Assembly (NCBI RefSeq): GCF_001975725.1
Contig: NZ_CP019434.1
Span: 2,531,523 to 2,595,522, forward strand
DNA: 64,000 bases
Direction of reading: 5' to 3'
DNA from: Acidihalobacter ferrooxydans
Lineage (GTDB): Bacteria; Pseudomonadota; Gammaproteobacteria; DSM-5130; Acidihalobacteraceae
Shown: positions 47,091 through 56,049 of the stretch, in pieces
How positions within the stretch are numbered: the first letter of the stretch is position 1
Layout: each line of letters starts with the position of its first letter
Made by a program: the position numbers and the translations under genes
The notes under the pieces: model-generated
What the model was told of the DNA's origin: nothing
Database searches by the model: none
Seen by the model: the letters and a program-made list of their open reading frames with translations, nothing else

Positions 47091-47660
47091 ATGGACATTC
47101 AAAAAGACACCAAACCGTTCTTCGCCATGTGGGTTGCCGTGCATGAAAGCTACGGGCGCACCCTTTCTCCGATGGCCGTGAAACTCGCCTTCAGGGCGCT
47201 GTCGTCGTGGCCCATCAATGACATTGCCCGCGCGGTCGAGGCGCATCTGTCCGACCCGGATGCCGGGCGCTTTGTACCGAAACCGGCCGATATTGTCAGG
47301 CACCTGTTGGATGATGGCACACAAGACCTGGCCGAACGGGCCTGGTCGCGGGTAACGCGCGGCATTGCTCAGGTCGGCCCCTGGCAATCCATTCGGTGCG
47401 ATGACCCCTTGATTTTGCCCGTCATACGGGACATGGGAGGCTGGATCAAGCTCTGCGCTATGGAGTCGGAACGTGACTTGAGCTTTGCCGGCAAGGAATT
47501 TATGCGTCGCTACGCGGCTTATGTTGGGCGTGGCCGCGCCGGTGAGCCCGTGGATAAACTCGCGGGCATCGCCGAACGCGACCTGATTGCCAGTGGCTAT
47601 CCTGAAAACGTTCCGGACCCTATCCCGCTACCCGGACAGGCCGATCCGCCGCTTCACTGA
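47091..47660 (+). CDS. Phage/ICE-type protein (DUF6475-like)
   Basis: A 189-residue protein: FFAMWVAVHESYGRTLSPMAVKLAFRALSSWPINDIARAVEAHLSDPDAGRFVPKPADIVRHL. This pattern recurs in proteins of prophages and integrative elements that I associate with DUF6475; function unknown, perhaps replication or partner binding. The family label is from memory and uncertain. No membrane segment. It follows the integrase on the same strand. Confidence 0.65.
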   Translation: MDIQKDTKPFFAMWVAVHESYGRTLSPMAVKLAFRALSSWPINDIARAVEAHLSDPDAGRFVPKPADIVRHLLDDGTQDLAERAWSRVTRGIAQVGPWQSIRCDDPLILPVIRDMGGWIKLCAMESERDLSFAGKEFMRRYAAYVGRGRAGEPVDKLAGIAERDLIASGYPENVPDPIPLPGQADPPLH

Positions 47661-48491
47661 TTGGGATTCGAGGAAATCCCAATCAGTACCGCCGTCGCGG
47701 CTTGGGATTGTTCCGTCGAGCGCGTAAACCAGGGCTACCGTTGCAGTGGCACCGACGCAAGTTACACGAAAGGCCGTGTGTTTGCTGTTGCCGACACACG
47801 GCGCAGTGTAACAGTCTGGTCAAAAACCGGTCAGCTGCAGTAAACCACTGACGCTTCGATCAGAAATCGCGCTGTTCAAGACTTATTCACGCACTTATCC
47901 ACAGTTTTTGTGGATCGTTCAGCGCAGCAGGTCGATGCTGGCCCTCCGCTGGGCCGCGAATTGAGTGGGCTCGCGAGTGTTTGGAAATGCTGTCCTGAGC
48001 AAAGCTGATGCGCTACTCCATGCTCAGCCTGCGCCAGCACCTGTGGCGTACGAGGAAGATCGAGGGGCGCTGGGGCTGGCTCGGTCGCACGCGCAGTAGT
48101 CAGCGGGTCGAGACGTTCGCCGCCGATGGCGACAATCCTGCTCGCGCAGGCGCGGCTATGCGCCGGTCGCGGATGCGTGAGGCGATGACGCGAGCAAGGA
48201 TTTCGCCATTGCACAGGCTGGGGTATCGAGCCGTGATCGGGAGGACAGCCAAAGCGCATCCACGGACACTCCTGTGGCACAAAGACACAGAATCCTCGCC
48301 AGAGCGCCACTCGGCCCGGTTCTCTGCGAACATGCGCCGAACGACACTATAAATAAACTGTGCCTGTTCTAAGGTATAATCAACCACACTGCTAGGCTTC
48401 AGATTTTCTTTAGCCGGCCTCATCAACGCGAGCCGGATATCTGCGTGGGCCTAGACGGCATAGCCCTATTTTGGATTATTACGTGATCGGC
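47661..48491. other. ~830-bp region without a supported gene; contains DnaA-box cluster
   Basis: Open frames here overlap each other on both strands and none is recognisable. At 47883-47917 lie TTATTCACG, a perfect DnaA box TTATCCACA (47895-47903) and an inverted near-match (TGTGGATCG, 47909-47917). The last two also form a TCCACA/TGTGGA hairpin. The promoter of the GntR-family gene should lie near 48360-48480. Confidence 0.5.
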
Positions 48492-49214
48492 ATGGAACAA
48501 GACATCGTGCATACTGACATCAAGGCGAATTATACGACGCCTTCGCACAGGAAACGCCGTATAACTCTGCACAATGTCGTTGTTGACGAAATGCGTCATG
48601 ACATTTTGGAAGGCAAACTCAAGCCTGGCTCGAAGATTCCAGAGGTCGCGCTCTGTGCAAAATTCGACATTTCACGAACGCCGTTGCGTGAGGCCTTAAA
48701 AGTACTGGCCTCCGAAGGCTTGGTTGAACTGTTACCAAACCGTGGCGCGGTCGTTAGAAAGTATTCGAGCAAGGACGTGAAGGACTTGTTTGAACTGATG
48801 CCGCCGATAGAAGGCCTGATCGGTCGCCTCGCCATCAAGCACGCCACGGAAGAAGATATTTCGAACATTGAATACCTGCACGAACGCATGTTGGATTTTC
48901 ACCAACGCAAACGTCGCAGCGATTATTTTAGGGTCAATCAGCAGATACACATGGCTCTGGCGCAGGCGACTGGAAACAAGGCGCTTGTAGAGGAGTACGA
49001 ACGCTTGAGCAGCAAGATTATCCATGCACGTTATCTGGCAAATACGGACCAATCCCGATGGGACGAGTCTGCCGATGAGCACATTCATATCATGCAGGCG
49101 CTGAAGGCACGAGACGAAGAACGACTGTCGGAGCTATTGAGTATCCACGTCTCGAAAACGGGCGAATCTGTCGTCGTCGCATTGCAAAAACAAGCCCCCG
49201 AAGAACAGAGATGA
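48492..49214 (+). CDS. GntR-family transcriptional regulator, FCD (FadR/VanR) subfamily
   Basis: A 240-residue regulator. The N-terminal winged helix contains VVVDEMRHDILEGKLKPGSKIPEVALCAKFDISRTPLREALKVLASEGLVELLPNRGAVV. The helical FCD domain holds metal-ligand candidates in NQQIHMALAQATGN, EHIHIMQAL and SIHVSKTG. FCD regulators often sense organic acids of catabolic clusters, which fits the convergent hydantoinase gene and the cluster beyond. A TTG start at 48471 is possible; I use the ATG at 48492. Confidence 0.9.
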   Translation: MEQDIVHTDIKANYTTPSHRKRRITLHNVVVDEMRHDILEGKLKPGSKIPEVALCAKFDISRTPLREALKVLASEGLVELLPNRGAVVRKYSSKDVKDLFELMPPIEGLIGRLAIKHATEEDISNIEYLHERMLDFHQRKRRSDYFRVNQQIHMALAQATGNKALVEEYERLSSKIIHARYLANTDQSRWDESADEHIHIMQALKARDEERLSELLSIHVSKTGESVVVALQKQAPEEQR

Positions 49215-49322
49215 CTGCAGGCGCCGGCATTGATCAGGCACCGCCATTGGTCGCCTGCATGAAGCAACAACCTGCTAACAGCCGGATTTCGACTGGCCGC
49301 ATCGTTTTGGCCTTGCGTTTGC

Positions 49323-50006
49323 TCAAGATGGGGGCATGAGAGAGGGATGGCCACACGCCAGATAACGTCCTCGCCCTGGACGCGGATGAAAGGCACCATC
49401 CCATACAATCTCGCCACCCGCTATAGTTACGTCCGGCCATGCAGACAAACGCCGCCCCTCATACGGAGTGTAATCGACCGCGTGATGCAGTGTGCGGTTA
49501 TTAACCACGTATTCACCTTCTCCCCATATTACCAGGTCAGCGTCTGAACCGATGGCAATGGTCCCTTTACGCGGGTGCAGTCCGTAAGCTTTTGCGGGCG
49601 CGGTGGCCGTTAGCTCCACAAATTGGTTAAGCGTTATTCGACCTCCCAGAACACCTTCCGAGTACAACAGCGGCATCCGTGTTTCGATCCCGGGTATACC
49701 GTTTGGAATGTATCTGAAAACCACATCCTCTCCAGCAACCTTCTTTCCATCCGGCGCGTCATAGCGAAACGGGGCATGGTCCGAACTGAATACCGTGAAT
49801 AGACCGTCGCGCAGACCGTTCCAGATTATTTCCTGGTTCTGCTCATCGCGCGGCGGCGGGCTGCATACGCAACGCGCCCCATGAAAACTGTCGTCAATAC
49901 CCAGGTCGTCCGCGGTTAGGAAAAGATACTGCGGACACGTTTCGGCAAACACATTCAGCCCATGCGCTCGGGCCCAGCGAATCTGCTCCACGGCTTCACG
50001 ACCTGA
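49323..50006 (-). pseudogene. hydA: Dihydropyrimidinase/hydantoinase, 3' part (C-terminal half)
   Basis: Encodes GREAVEQIRWARAHGLNVFAETCPQYLFLTADDLG to the C-terminus. It includes the ETCPQYL motif and the catalytic Asp in SSDHAPFRYD, then the C-terminal beta domain (GSDADLVIWGEGEYVVNNRTLHH). It lacks its own start. The 5' half lies 8.9 kb away at 58898-59670. Both halves carry the 5-bp duplication CCTGA at the break. Joined across one copy they give an uninterrupted 483-codon gene. Confidence 0.93.
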
Positions 50007-50020
50007 TGCGTATTTCGGAC

Positions 50021-50157
50021 GATCGTGACCGCACGTTTCGGTTGAACGTGACCGGCCATTTCGGACGAACGTGACCGCGCATTTCGTTTCATCGTGACCG
50101 ATTTCGGGCCGGTTTCCGAAATCGGCGGTCACGATGCCGAAAACCGCGGTCACGATC
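50021..50157. repeat. Iterated CGTGACC sites in second IS21 end
   Basis: CGTGACC-type decamers begin at 50021, 50044, 50067 and 50090 (exactly 23-bp steps), then inverted at 50127 and 50148. The layout matches the array of the first IS21 element, supporting a shared transposase-binding architecture. Confidence 0.8.
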
Positions 50158-50251
50158 TGCGAAATCGCTCTCTTCTCACTGGAATTCTAAAGTGGACCCC
50201 AGATTTCGGACAGCAGTTTAAGCTGTCCGGCAAGGATCTGAGGATTGAGGA

Positions 50252-50551
50252 ATGAGTGAGAGAAAGAAGCGAAAGGTCTACAGCCCGGAATTCAAAGCCA
50301 AGGTAGGCATCGAGGCCCTGAAAGGCATCAAGACAGTCAACGAGATCGGTCAGGAATACGGGGTTCACCCGGTTCAGGTGGGCCAATGGAAGAAAGCGAT
50401 CCAGGAGCAGGCGTCGCGCCTGTTCGAGGGCAAACGTGGTCCGAAGCCTGTGGTGGAGCATCAACAGCCGGACAAGCTCTACAGCGAGATCGGCAAGCTG
50501 AAAATGGAATTGGACTGGCTGAAAAAAAAGTCCGGAATCAGCCTGCCATGA
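50252..50551 (+). CDS. IS3-family transposase OrfA (copy B)
   Basis: 99 residues, identical to copy A OrfA. HTH N-terminus; the A8 slip run at 50522-50529 precedes the overlap with orfB and should direct -1 frameshifting to make OrfAB. Confidence 0.93.
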   Translation: MSERKKRKVYSPEFKAKVGIEALKGIKTVNEIGQEYGVHPVQVGQWKKAIQEQASRLFEGKRGPKPVVEHQQPDKLYSEIGKLKMELDWLKKKSGISLP

Positions 50552-51489
50552 AGCGCCGGCACTGGATAGAACCCAACACAGCGATCGCGCTGACCCGCCA
50601 ATGCGAATTGGCCAGCGTCACCCGGTCAACGGTCTATGCCCAGCACGAACCCAAGGAGGTGGACGAGGCAGAGCAACGTTTGTGTCGTCTCCTCGACGAG
50701 GAATACACCCGCCACCCCTTCTACGGCAGCCGCCGGATGGTGGTCTTCCTGAAGGGAGAAGGCCACCCGGTCAATCGCAAGCGGGTACAACGCCTCATGC
50801 GCTTGATGGGGCTGGCCGCAATGGCGCCAGGCCCTCACACCAGTCAGCCACATCCGCAGCACAAGGTCTATCCTTATCGGCTAAGGGGTCTTGCCATCAC
50901 GCGCCCCAATCAGGTCTGGAGCACCGACATCACCTATGTTCGCCTGGCACACGGCTTTGCCTATCTGGTCGCGGTTATTGACTGGTACAGCCGCAGGGTA
51001 TTGAGCTGGCGAGTGAGCAACACCCTGGACACAGGCTTCTGCATCGACTGTCTCGAGGAAGCTCTGCGATGCGATGGCAAACCAGAGATATTCAACAGCG
51101 ACCAGGGAGCGCAGTTCACCAGCACAGCTTTCACCGATGTCCTCAAGCGCGAAGGGATCCGTATCAGCATGGATGGCCGGGGCCGTGCGCTGGACAATAT
51201 CTTCGTGGAGCGGCTCTGGCGCAGCGTCAAGCATGAGGACATCTATCTCAAGGGATACGACGCCTTGGGAGAGCTGACGCTCGGGCTGACCGATTACTTC
51301 ATGTTCTACAACGCAGAGCGCCCCCACCAGTCACTTGCTTACCAGACACCGGATCGGGTCTACCGTACGGGCCATGGAGGTGGAGCCAAGATCGTAGATA
51401 AATTCTCCGGGGAAGGAGATCAAGCAGAAACACATGAAGCACCGGGGCAGCGCCGCACAGCTGTGGGTGAGACAGTATCCGCAGCTTAA
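50548..51489 (+). CDS. IS3-family transposase OrfB (copy B)
   Basis: 313 residues from the ATG at 50548, identical to copy A. DDE residues in STDITYV, NSDQGAQF and VERLWRSVK. The -1 frame is open upstream through the A8 site, consistent with a fused OrfAB product. Confidence 0.93.
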   Translation: MKRRHWIEPNTAIALTRQCELASVTRSTVYAQHEPKEVDEAEQRLCRLLDEEYTRHPFYGSRRMVVFLKGEGHPVNRKRVQRLMRLMGLAAMAPGPHTSQPHPQHKVYPYRLRGLAITRPNQVWSTDITYVRLAHGFAYLVAVIDWYSRRVLSWRVSNTLDTGFCIDCLEEALRCDGKPEIFNSDQGAQFTSTAFTDVLKREGIRISMDGRGRALDNIFVERLWRSVKHEDIYLKGYDALGELTLGLTDYFMFYNAERPHQSLAYQTPDRVYRTGHGGGAKIVDKFSGEGDQAETHEAPGQRRTAVGETVSAA

Positions 51490-51580
51490 ACTCTGGTGGA
51501 TTTTGTCTTGACTATGGGGTCCACTTTATTCTTCCACTTTATCCGGCACAACCGTCGCCTTTTGCCCAAAGGAGGCGGCC

Positions 51581-52216
51581 ATGCCGGCAGCGAGGATTCC
51601 AATGAAGCCCATCATCGAAATATTGCGCCTCAAATACGAGGCCAAGCTCAGCCACGAGAAGATCGCCCGCGCCTGCGGGCTGTCCAAGGGGGTGGTCAGC
51701 AAGTACGTCAACCTGGCCAAGGCCCAGGGAGTGAGCTGGCCGTTACCCGAAGGCGTGGACGAGGTCGCCCTTGAGGCCCTGCTGTATCCGGCCAGAAAGA
51801 CGCCCGGACGTTTCGTGCCGCCGGACGGCTTCCAGATCCACCAGGCACTCAAGCGCAAGGGGGTGACCTAAGCAACTGCTGTGGGCCGAGTATGTCGGCC
51901 GCTACGGCGAGCAGGCCTACCGCTACACCCAGTTCTGTCACCACTATCGCCAGTGGTGCGCCCGCCAGAAGCGCAGCATGCGCCAGGTGCACCGGGCCGG
52001 CGAGAAGGCCTTCATCGACTACGCGGGCCCGACCGTGCCGGTCATCGACCGCTACACCGGTGAGGTGCGCGAGGCGCAGGTGTTCGTCGGCGTGCTCGGC
52101 GCCTCCAGCTACACCTATGCCGAGGCCACCTGGACCCAGTCGCTGCCCGACTGGATCGGCGCGCACCAGCGCATGCTGACGTTCTTCGGCGGCGTGCCTG
52201 AGCTGCTTGTGCCGGA
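51581..52216 (+). pseudogene. istA: IstA of second IS21, 5' part
   Basis: Starts MPAARIPMKPIIEILRLKYEAK with GGAGG five bases upstream. A one-base insertion near 51869 shifts the frame (KGVT to [13 protein letters not shown]), and the gene is cut at VPELLVPD by the RIT element. The catalytic Asp region [14 protein letters not shown] is present. With the extra base removed and the 3' part at 57140 joined, the product would be 512 residues, close to the 508 of the first IstA. Confidence 0.88.
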
Positions 52217-52241
52217 TTATGTTCCCGGGAACATAATCCGG
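52212..52241. repeat. 30-bp perfect palindrome at RIT left junction
   Basis: CCGGATTATGTTCCC followed directly by its exact reverse complement, with no spacer. The first CCGGA belongs to istA (and is repeated at 57140-57144 on the far side); the second half ends one base before the RIT terminal repeat. Confidence 0.9.
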
Positions 52242-52242
52242 C

Positions 52243-52271
52243 TTATGTGGCCTTCACCATTATGTGGCCAA
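52243..52271 (+). repeat. RIT left terminal inverted repeat
   Basis: 29 bp, exactly complementary to 57110-57138. Two direct TTATGTGGCC units (52243 and 52260) probably mark recombinase arm-binding sites. Confidence 0.92.
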
Positions 52272-52372
52272 AGCGTGCGCCGTCGAGGTTTTCGGCGGCT
52301 TTCAGCGTCCTATTGGGAACATAACGAGTTCTTCCTGGCACAGTGGTCACCCACTCTTGTCAGGAGATTGTC

Positions 52373-52906
52373 ATGTTGGAGAGCTACTATGTCCGACCAG
52401 AGACGGTTGATCGCATTCGTTGTTCCTGGATCACCTCGGCGATCGAGCAGTACGTCGCTTGGATGGCTGAGCAAAGCTATACCGTGCGTAGCGTGCTGCA
52501 TCGAGTCCCTATCTTGGTGCGTTTCGGGGAATACGCAAAGGCTCAAGGAGCCAAAGAGCTAACGCAACTGCCTGAGCACGTCGAACCATTTGTGCAAGCC
52601 TGGGTTCGGGAGCGCGCCCATGGAAAAGGTCCGGCGCGAGCACGGCACGCAGCTCAGGAAGTACGTAACCCCATTTGTCAGATGCTGGAGCTGGCGATTC
52701 CGGGTTATGTCGGCCCCGGTCGCCCACACAAGCCTGATAATCCCTTCGAGCGGCAGGCACCAGGATTTTTCGTGTATCTGGTCGAGGAGAAGGGTCTCCG
52801 CCCGCGTTCGGTTGATCAGTATCGCTTTCATCTGCGCCAGTTCGCAGCCTTCTTGGCGCGGGTAAGCGTTGATGATTTGGCCACGCTGTCGCCCCCTGTG
52901 CTCAGT
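52373..52906 (+). pseudogene. ritA: RIT recombinase A, 5' part
   Basis: 178 codons of the N-terminal, core-binding part of a tyrosine recombinase ([23 protein letters not shown] to LSPPVLS). The ATG at 52373 has AGGAG upstream. An IS1111-type insertion after 52906 separates it from the catalytic domain at 54341. The joined gene would have 420 residues and stay in frame. Confidence 0.85.
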
Positions 52907-52998
52907 AGTTAATGGGATGGTTCGCCCTCTCTTTTTTCGGCTTCTAATGAGACAGAGGGGGCGCAGTGGTACCCCTGACGACAAGGAGGCAGACTATC

Positions 52999-54033
52999 AT
53001 GAACATTGAAACGCTGGGCATCGATGTTGGCAAGAACGTCTTTCACGCCGTGGGACTGAACGCAATCGGCGAGGTCGTGCTGAGGCGCCAGTTTACGCGA
53101 AGCGCGCTGATGCGCTTCATGGGCAAGCTCGCCCACTGCAAGGTCGGCATGGAAGCATGTGGTGGCTCCCAGCACCTGGGGCGGCGCTTTGAACGCTTCG
53201 GCCACACTGTGCGCTTGATGGCAGCCCAGTTCGTCAAACCTTACGTCAAATCCAACAAATCCGATTTCAACGATGCCGAGGCCATCGCCGAGGCGGTGAT
53301 GCGCCCGACCATGCGCTTCGTCACCCTCAAGACGGTCGAGCAGCAGGATCTGCAGGCGCTGCACCGCGCCCGCTCGCTGCTTATGGGCCAGCGCACCGCG
53401 CTGATCAATCAGCTGCGTGCGTTCCTGCTCGAGCGGGGCATGACCGTTCCCAAGGGAGTGGCGGCACTACGCCGCCGACTGCCCGAGGTGCTGGAGGACG
53501 CCGACAACGAACTCTCGGATCGGCTGCGAGCTCTGATCGACCAGATCTGGCAGCAGATCAGCGGGCTGGAGGCGCGCATCGCCACACTCAACGCCGAGAT
53601 CGAGGTCATCGCAGCAACCGATACGGCTTGCCAGCACCTGCTCAGCATTCCGGGTATTGGGGTGCTGACCGCTACCGCGATGGTGGCCACCATCGGCGAC
53701 GGCAAGCAGTTTCATTGTGGCCGCGAGATGGCCGCTTTCCTGGGACTGGTACCGCGCCAGCACTCTACCAGCGGCAAGCCACGTCTGCTTGGCATTTCCA
53801 AGCGCGGCAACACGTACCTACGTATGCTGCTCATTCATGGTGCTCGAGCCGTGCTGCGAGGTGGCGACAAACGCAGTGACCGTCTGGGGCCGTGGTTGCG
53901 CGAACTCAAGGCGCGACGCCCGAGCAATGTCACTGCGGTAGCGCTGGCCAACAAGCTCGCCCGCATCGCCTGGGCGGTACTGGCGCATGGTGAGGACTAT
54001 CGGCCTCGTCTGAGCCTGCTCGAGGTCGCCTGA
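52999..54033 (+). CDS. IS1111-type IS110-family transposase (DEDD recombinase)
   Basis: 344 residues. An N-terminal RuvC-like DEDD domain (LGIDVGKNVFHAVGLN, VGMEACGGSQHLGRR, KSNKSDFNDAEAIAEA) is joined by a coiled region to the C-terminal Transposase_20 domain (LLSIPGIGVLTATAMVATIGDGKQF, FLGLVPRQHSTSGKPRLLGISKRGNTYLRMLLIHGARA) with the conserved serine region. The ATG at 52999 follows AAGGAGG. It appears intact. Confidence 0.94.
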   Translation: MNIETLGIDVGKNVFHAVGLNAIGEVVLRRQFTRSALMRFMGKLAHCKVGMEACGGSQHLGRRFERFGHTVRLMAAQFVKPYVKSNKSDFNDAEAIAEAVMRPTMRFVTLKTVEQQDLQALHRARSLLMGQRTALINQLRAFLLERGMTVPKGVAALRRRLPEVLEDADNELSDRLRALIDQIWQQISGLEARIATLNAEIEVIAATDTACQHLLSIPGIGVLTATAMVATIGDGKQFHCGREMAAFLGLVPRQHSTSGKPRLLGISKRGNTYLRMLLIHGARAVLRGGDKRSDRLGPWLRELKARRPSNVTAVALANKLARIAWAVLAHGEDYRPRLSLLEVA

Positions 54034-54340
54034 GTCGCTTCTGCAGAAATGAGCGTCAGTGCCAAGTCGCGAACGCTCAGAGGAGATTACTATCGGTTAA
54101 CCCACCCGGTTTGCAAGCGCTAGCACGTGATGGCGATAACGGTCCATCGGCCTGGGTGAAAACCCGCTGAGGCAAAAGGGCGTTGCGTTATAGACGCCGT
54201 GTAGTTTAAAGGACACCCAGGCGCGTATTCCCATCAGGGCTCGAAGACCGAGGAGGTCTTCATCACGAAGCCGATTACATTGATGCAGACCCACTTATCT
54301 CTACACGGTCAAAGCGCTTGCTTTGGGAGGACGGACCATA
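54034..54340 (+). ncRNA. Candidate guide (bridge/seek) RNA region of the IS1111-type element
   Basis: A 307-bp non-coding tail between the transposase stop and the element end. IS110-family elements encode a structured guide RNA, and in the IS1111 group it is reported in this downstream position. Stem candidates: GAAGACC (54243-54249) with GGTCTTC (54255-54261), and GATGG...CCATC near 54128-54148. The RNA limits and loops cannot be fixed by eye. Confidence 0.55.
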
Positions 54341-55069
54341 CATGTTGCCGAGTACGGCCAGCGTGTAGGCTGGACAACGCTTCGTAATGCCTGCGGGACA
54401 TTACGCGTTTTCCTTCGGTATTTGCATCGCGAAGGTGTGCTCACCAGGGATCTGAGCCCATTGGTCGAGTTCCCGTTATCGTATCGGCACGCTCAGGTGC
54501 CACGATCCATCAGCTGGGAACAAGTGGAGCAGGTACTGGAGGCGGTTGACCGACGATCCGCCTGCGGCAAGCGAGACTATGCGATGTTGCTCCTGCTCGC
54601 GACTTACGGATTGCGGGCCTGCGAGGTTGCGGCACTCACGCTCGACGATATCGACTGGCGCAACGAGCGACTGAAGATACGTGACCGCAAGGCCGGCAAC
54701 AGCACCACCTATCCGCTCTCCACCATCGTCGGTGCCGCGATTGTCGATTACCTGAAGAACGGAAGACCCTCCACGACACATCGGGAGGTTTTCATGAGGT
54801 GCTCCGCTCCGCTTGCGCCGATTGGGCACGCGGCGGTTATTTCTCGTGCCGGCCACTTCATCCGTAAAGCCGGCATCAGTGTGCCTCGTGCGGGCTCGCA
54901 TGTGCTGCGGCACAGCTGCGTGCAACGCCTGCTGAACGCTCACTTCTCTCTGAAGCAGATCGCCGATTATGTCGGCCATCAGAACGCTTCCTCGACCCAG
55001 ATCTACGGCAAGATCGCGGTCGAACAGCTACGTGAGGTCGCACTGGGCGATGGGGAGGATGTGCTATGA
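54341..55069 (+). pseudogene. ritA: RIT recombinase A, 3' part (catalytic domain)
   Basis: Encodes HVAEYGQRVGWTTLRNACGTLRVFLRYLHREGVL, then the catalytic domain: Arg in ATYGLRACEVAALTLDDIDW, HVLRHSCVQRLLNA (His-x-x-Arg), GHQNASSTQIYGKI (Tyr). The frame is open to ritB, which it overlaps by 4 bases. It has lost its start through the IS1111-type insertion. Expression from within the insertion is possible but would yield a truncated protein. Confidence 0.85.
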
Positions 55070-56049
55070 GCACCCGCGTGTTTCAAAGCTTCTTGGGTCC
55101 CGACATCGAGCAGTTCCTCGCCTACAAGCGCTCATTGGGACGTCGCTACGATGTCGAAGAGAAGTCGCTTGCGTTGCTCGACATCTACTTGCTGAACAAC
55201 AACATCGGTAGTCTCGCCGAGATAACGCCCACCCTAGTGGACGAGTTCCTGCTTTCGCGACCGCGTTCGCAGCCGAGAAGCTACAACCATCTACGCTGTA
55301 CGCTCGAGCGACTGTTCTCCTACCTGGTCGATCGGGAGAAGCTCAGCACAACGCCCTTGCAATCGCCACCGCGCCGCGTCAGGTATCAGCGTACACCGTT
55401 CATCTTCGATGCAGACGCAGCCCGCCGATTGCTGTCGCTGGCCAGGACGCTTCAGGACAAGGGTGGGTCCCGTGATCGTGGCAGCACGTATTTCGCGCTT
55501 TTCGCTGTCCTGTACGGGTTGGGACTGCGTGTCGGAGAAGCATGCCGGTTGCGTATTGATGATGTCGATCTCGAACGGCAACTGCTTATCATTCGGGAGA
55601 CGAAGTTCTACAAGAGCCGCCTCGTGCCCTTCGGTCCCAAGGTGGGCGCAGTGCTCGCCCAACATCGGCATCAACGGCAGGTGGTGCTTGCTGGTGCCCC
55701 TTCAGGTGGGGAGCCCCTGTTCTCCCTACGCGCCGGCCGGCCCATCAACCCCTGTACAATCAGTCAAGTTTTTCATGCACTGGTCCCCAGACTAGAGCTA
55801 GAGATCCCGCCCGGTGTGTCGCCGCCGCGTCTACATGATTTGCGACATTCATTTGCTGTTGGTGCGCTCACACGCTGGTACCGACAGGGCGTGGATCCAA
55901 TGACCAAGCTCCTGGCGCTCTCGACCATCCTGGGACATGTCGATGTGAACTCCACGGCCGTATATCTCACCACGACGCCGGAGCTGCTCGAACAGGCCAA
56001 TCGCCGCTTCCAGGCCTTCGCCACGGCAACCCAGGAGGTGCTCTCATGA
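55066..56049 (+). CDS. ritB: RIT recombinase B (tyrosine recombinase)
   Basis: A 327-residue recombinase. Core-binding region (FLAYKRSLGRRYDVEEKSLALLDIYLL), catalytic Arg in YGLGLRVGEACRLRIDDVD, HDLRHSFAVGAL, GHVDVNSTAVYLTTTPELLEQANRRF. It overlaps ritA and ritC by 4 bases at each end (ATGA), giving one coupled transcript. It appears intact. Confidence 0.92.
   Translation: MSTRVFQSFLGPDIEQFLAYKRSLGRRYDVEEKSLALLDIYLLNNNIGSLAEITPTLVDEFLLSRPRSQPRSYNHLRCTLERLFSYLVDREKLSTTPLQSPPRRVRYQRTPFIFDADAARRLLSLARTLQDKGGSRDRGSTYFALFAVLYGLGLRVGEACRLRIDDVDLERQLLIIRETKFYKSRLVPFGPKVGAVLAQHRHQRQVVLAGAPSGGEPLFSLRAGRPINPCTISQVFHALVPRLELEIPPGVSPPRLHDLRHSFAVGALTRWYRQGVDPMTKLLALSTILGHVDVNSTAVYLTTTPELLEQANRRFQAFATATQEVLS

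Larger units (their letters stand above)
50188..51528 (+). mobile_element. IS3-family element, copy B
   Basis: 1341 bp, TAAAGTGGACCCC ends, 3-bp target duplication TTC (50185-50187 and 51529-51531). It is inserted in the left end of the second IS21 element, in opposite orientation to copy A at 41106. Each copy has its own matched duplication, so no recombination between the two has exchanged their flanks. Confidence 0.93.
52907..54340 (+). mobile_element. IS110-family element, IS1111-type
   Basis: About 1434 bp inside ritA. It encodes one DEDD transposase, with a short 5' non-coding end (~90 bp) and a long 3' non-coding end (~307 bp), the layout of the IS1111 group. Boundaries are set by where the ritA frame breaks and resumes, so they are uncertain by a few bases. 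No target duplication is evident, as is usual for the group. Confidence 0.85.

Noticed and set aside
47876..48426. Overlapping frames on both strands before the GntR-family gene
   Set aside because: None resembles a known protein and they exclude one another; treated as non-coding.
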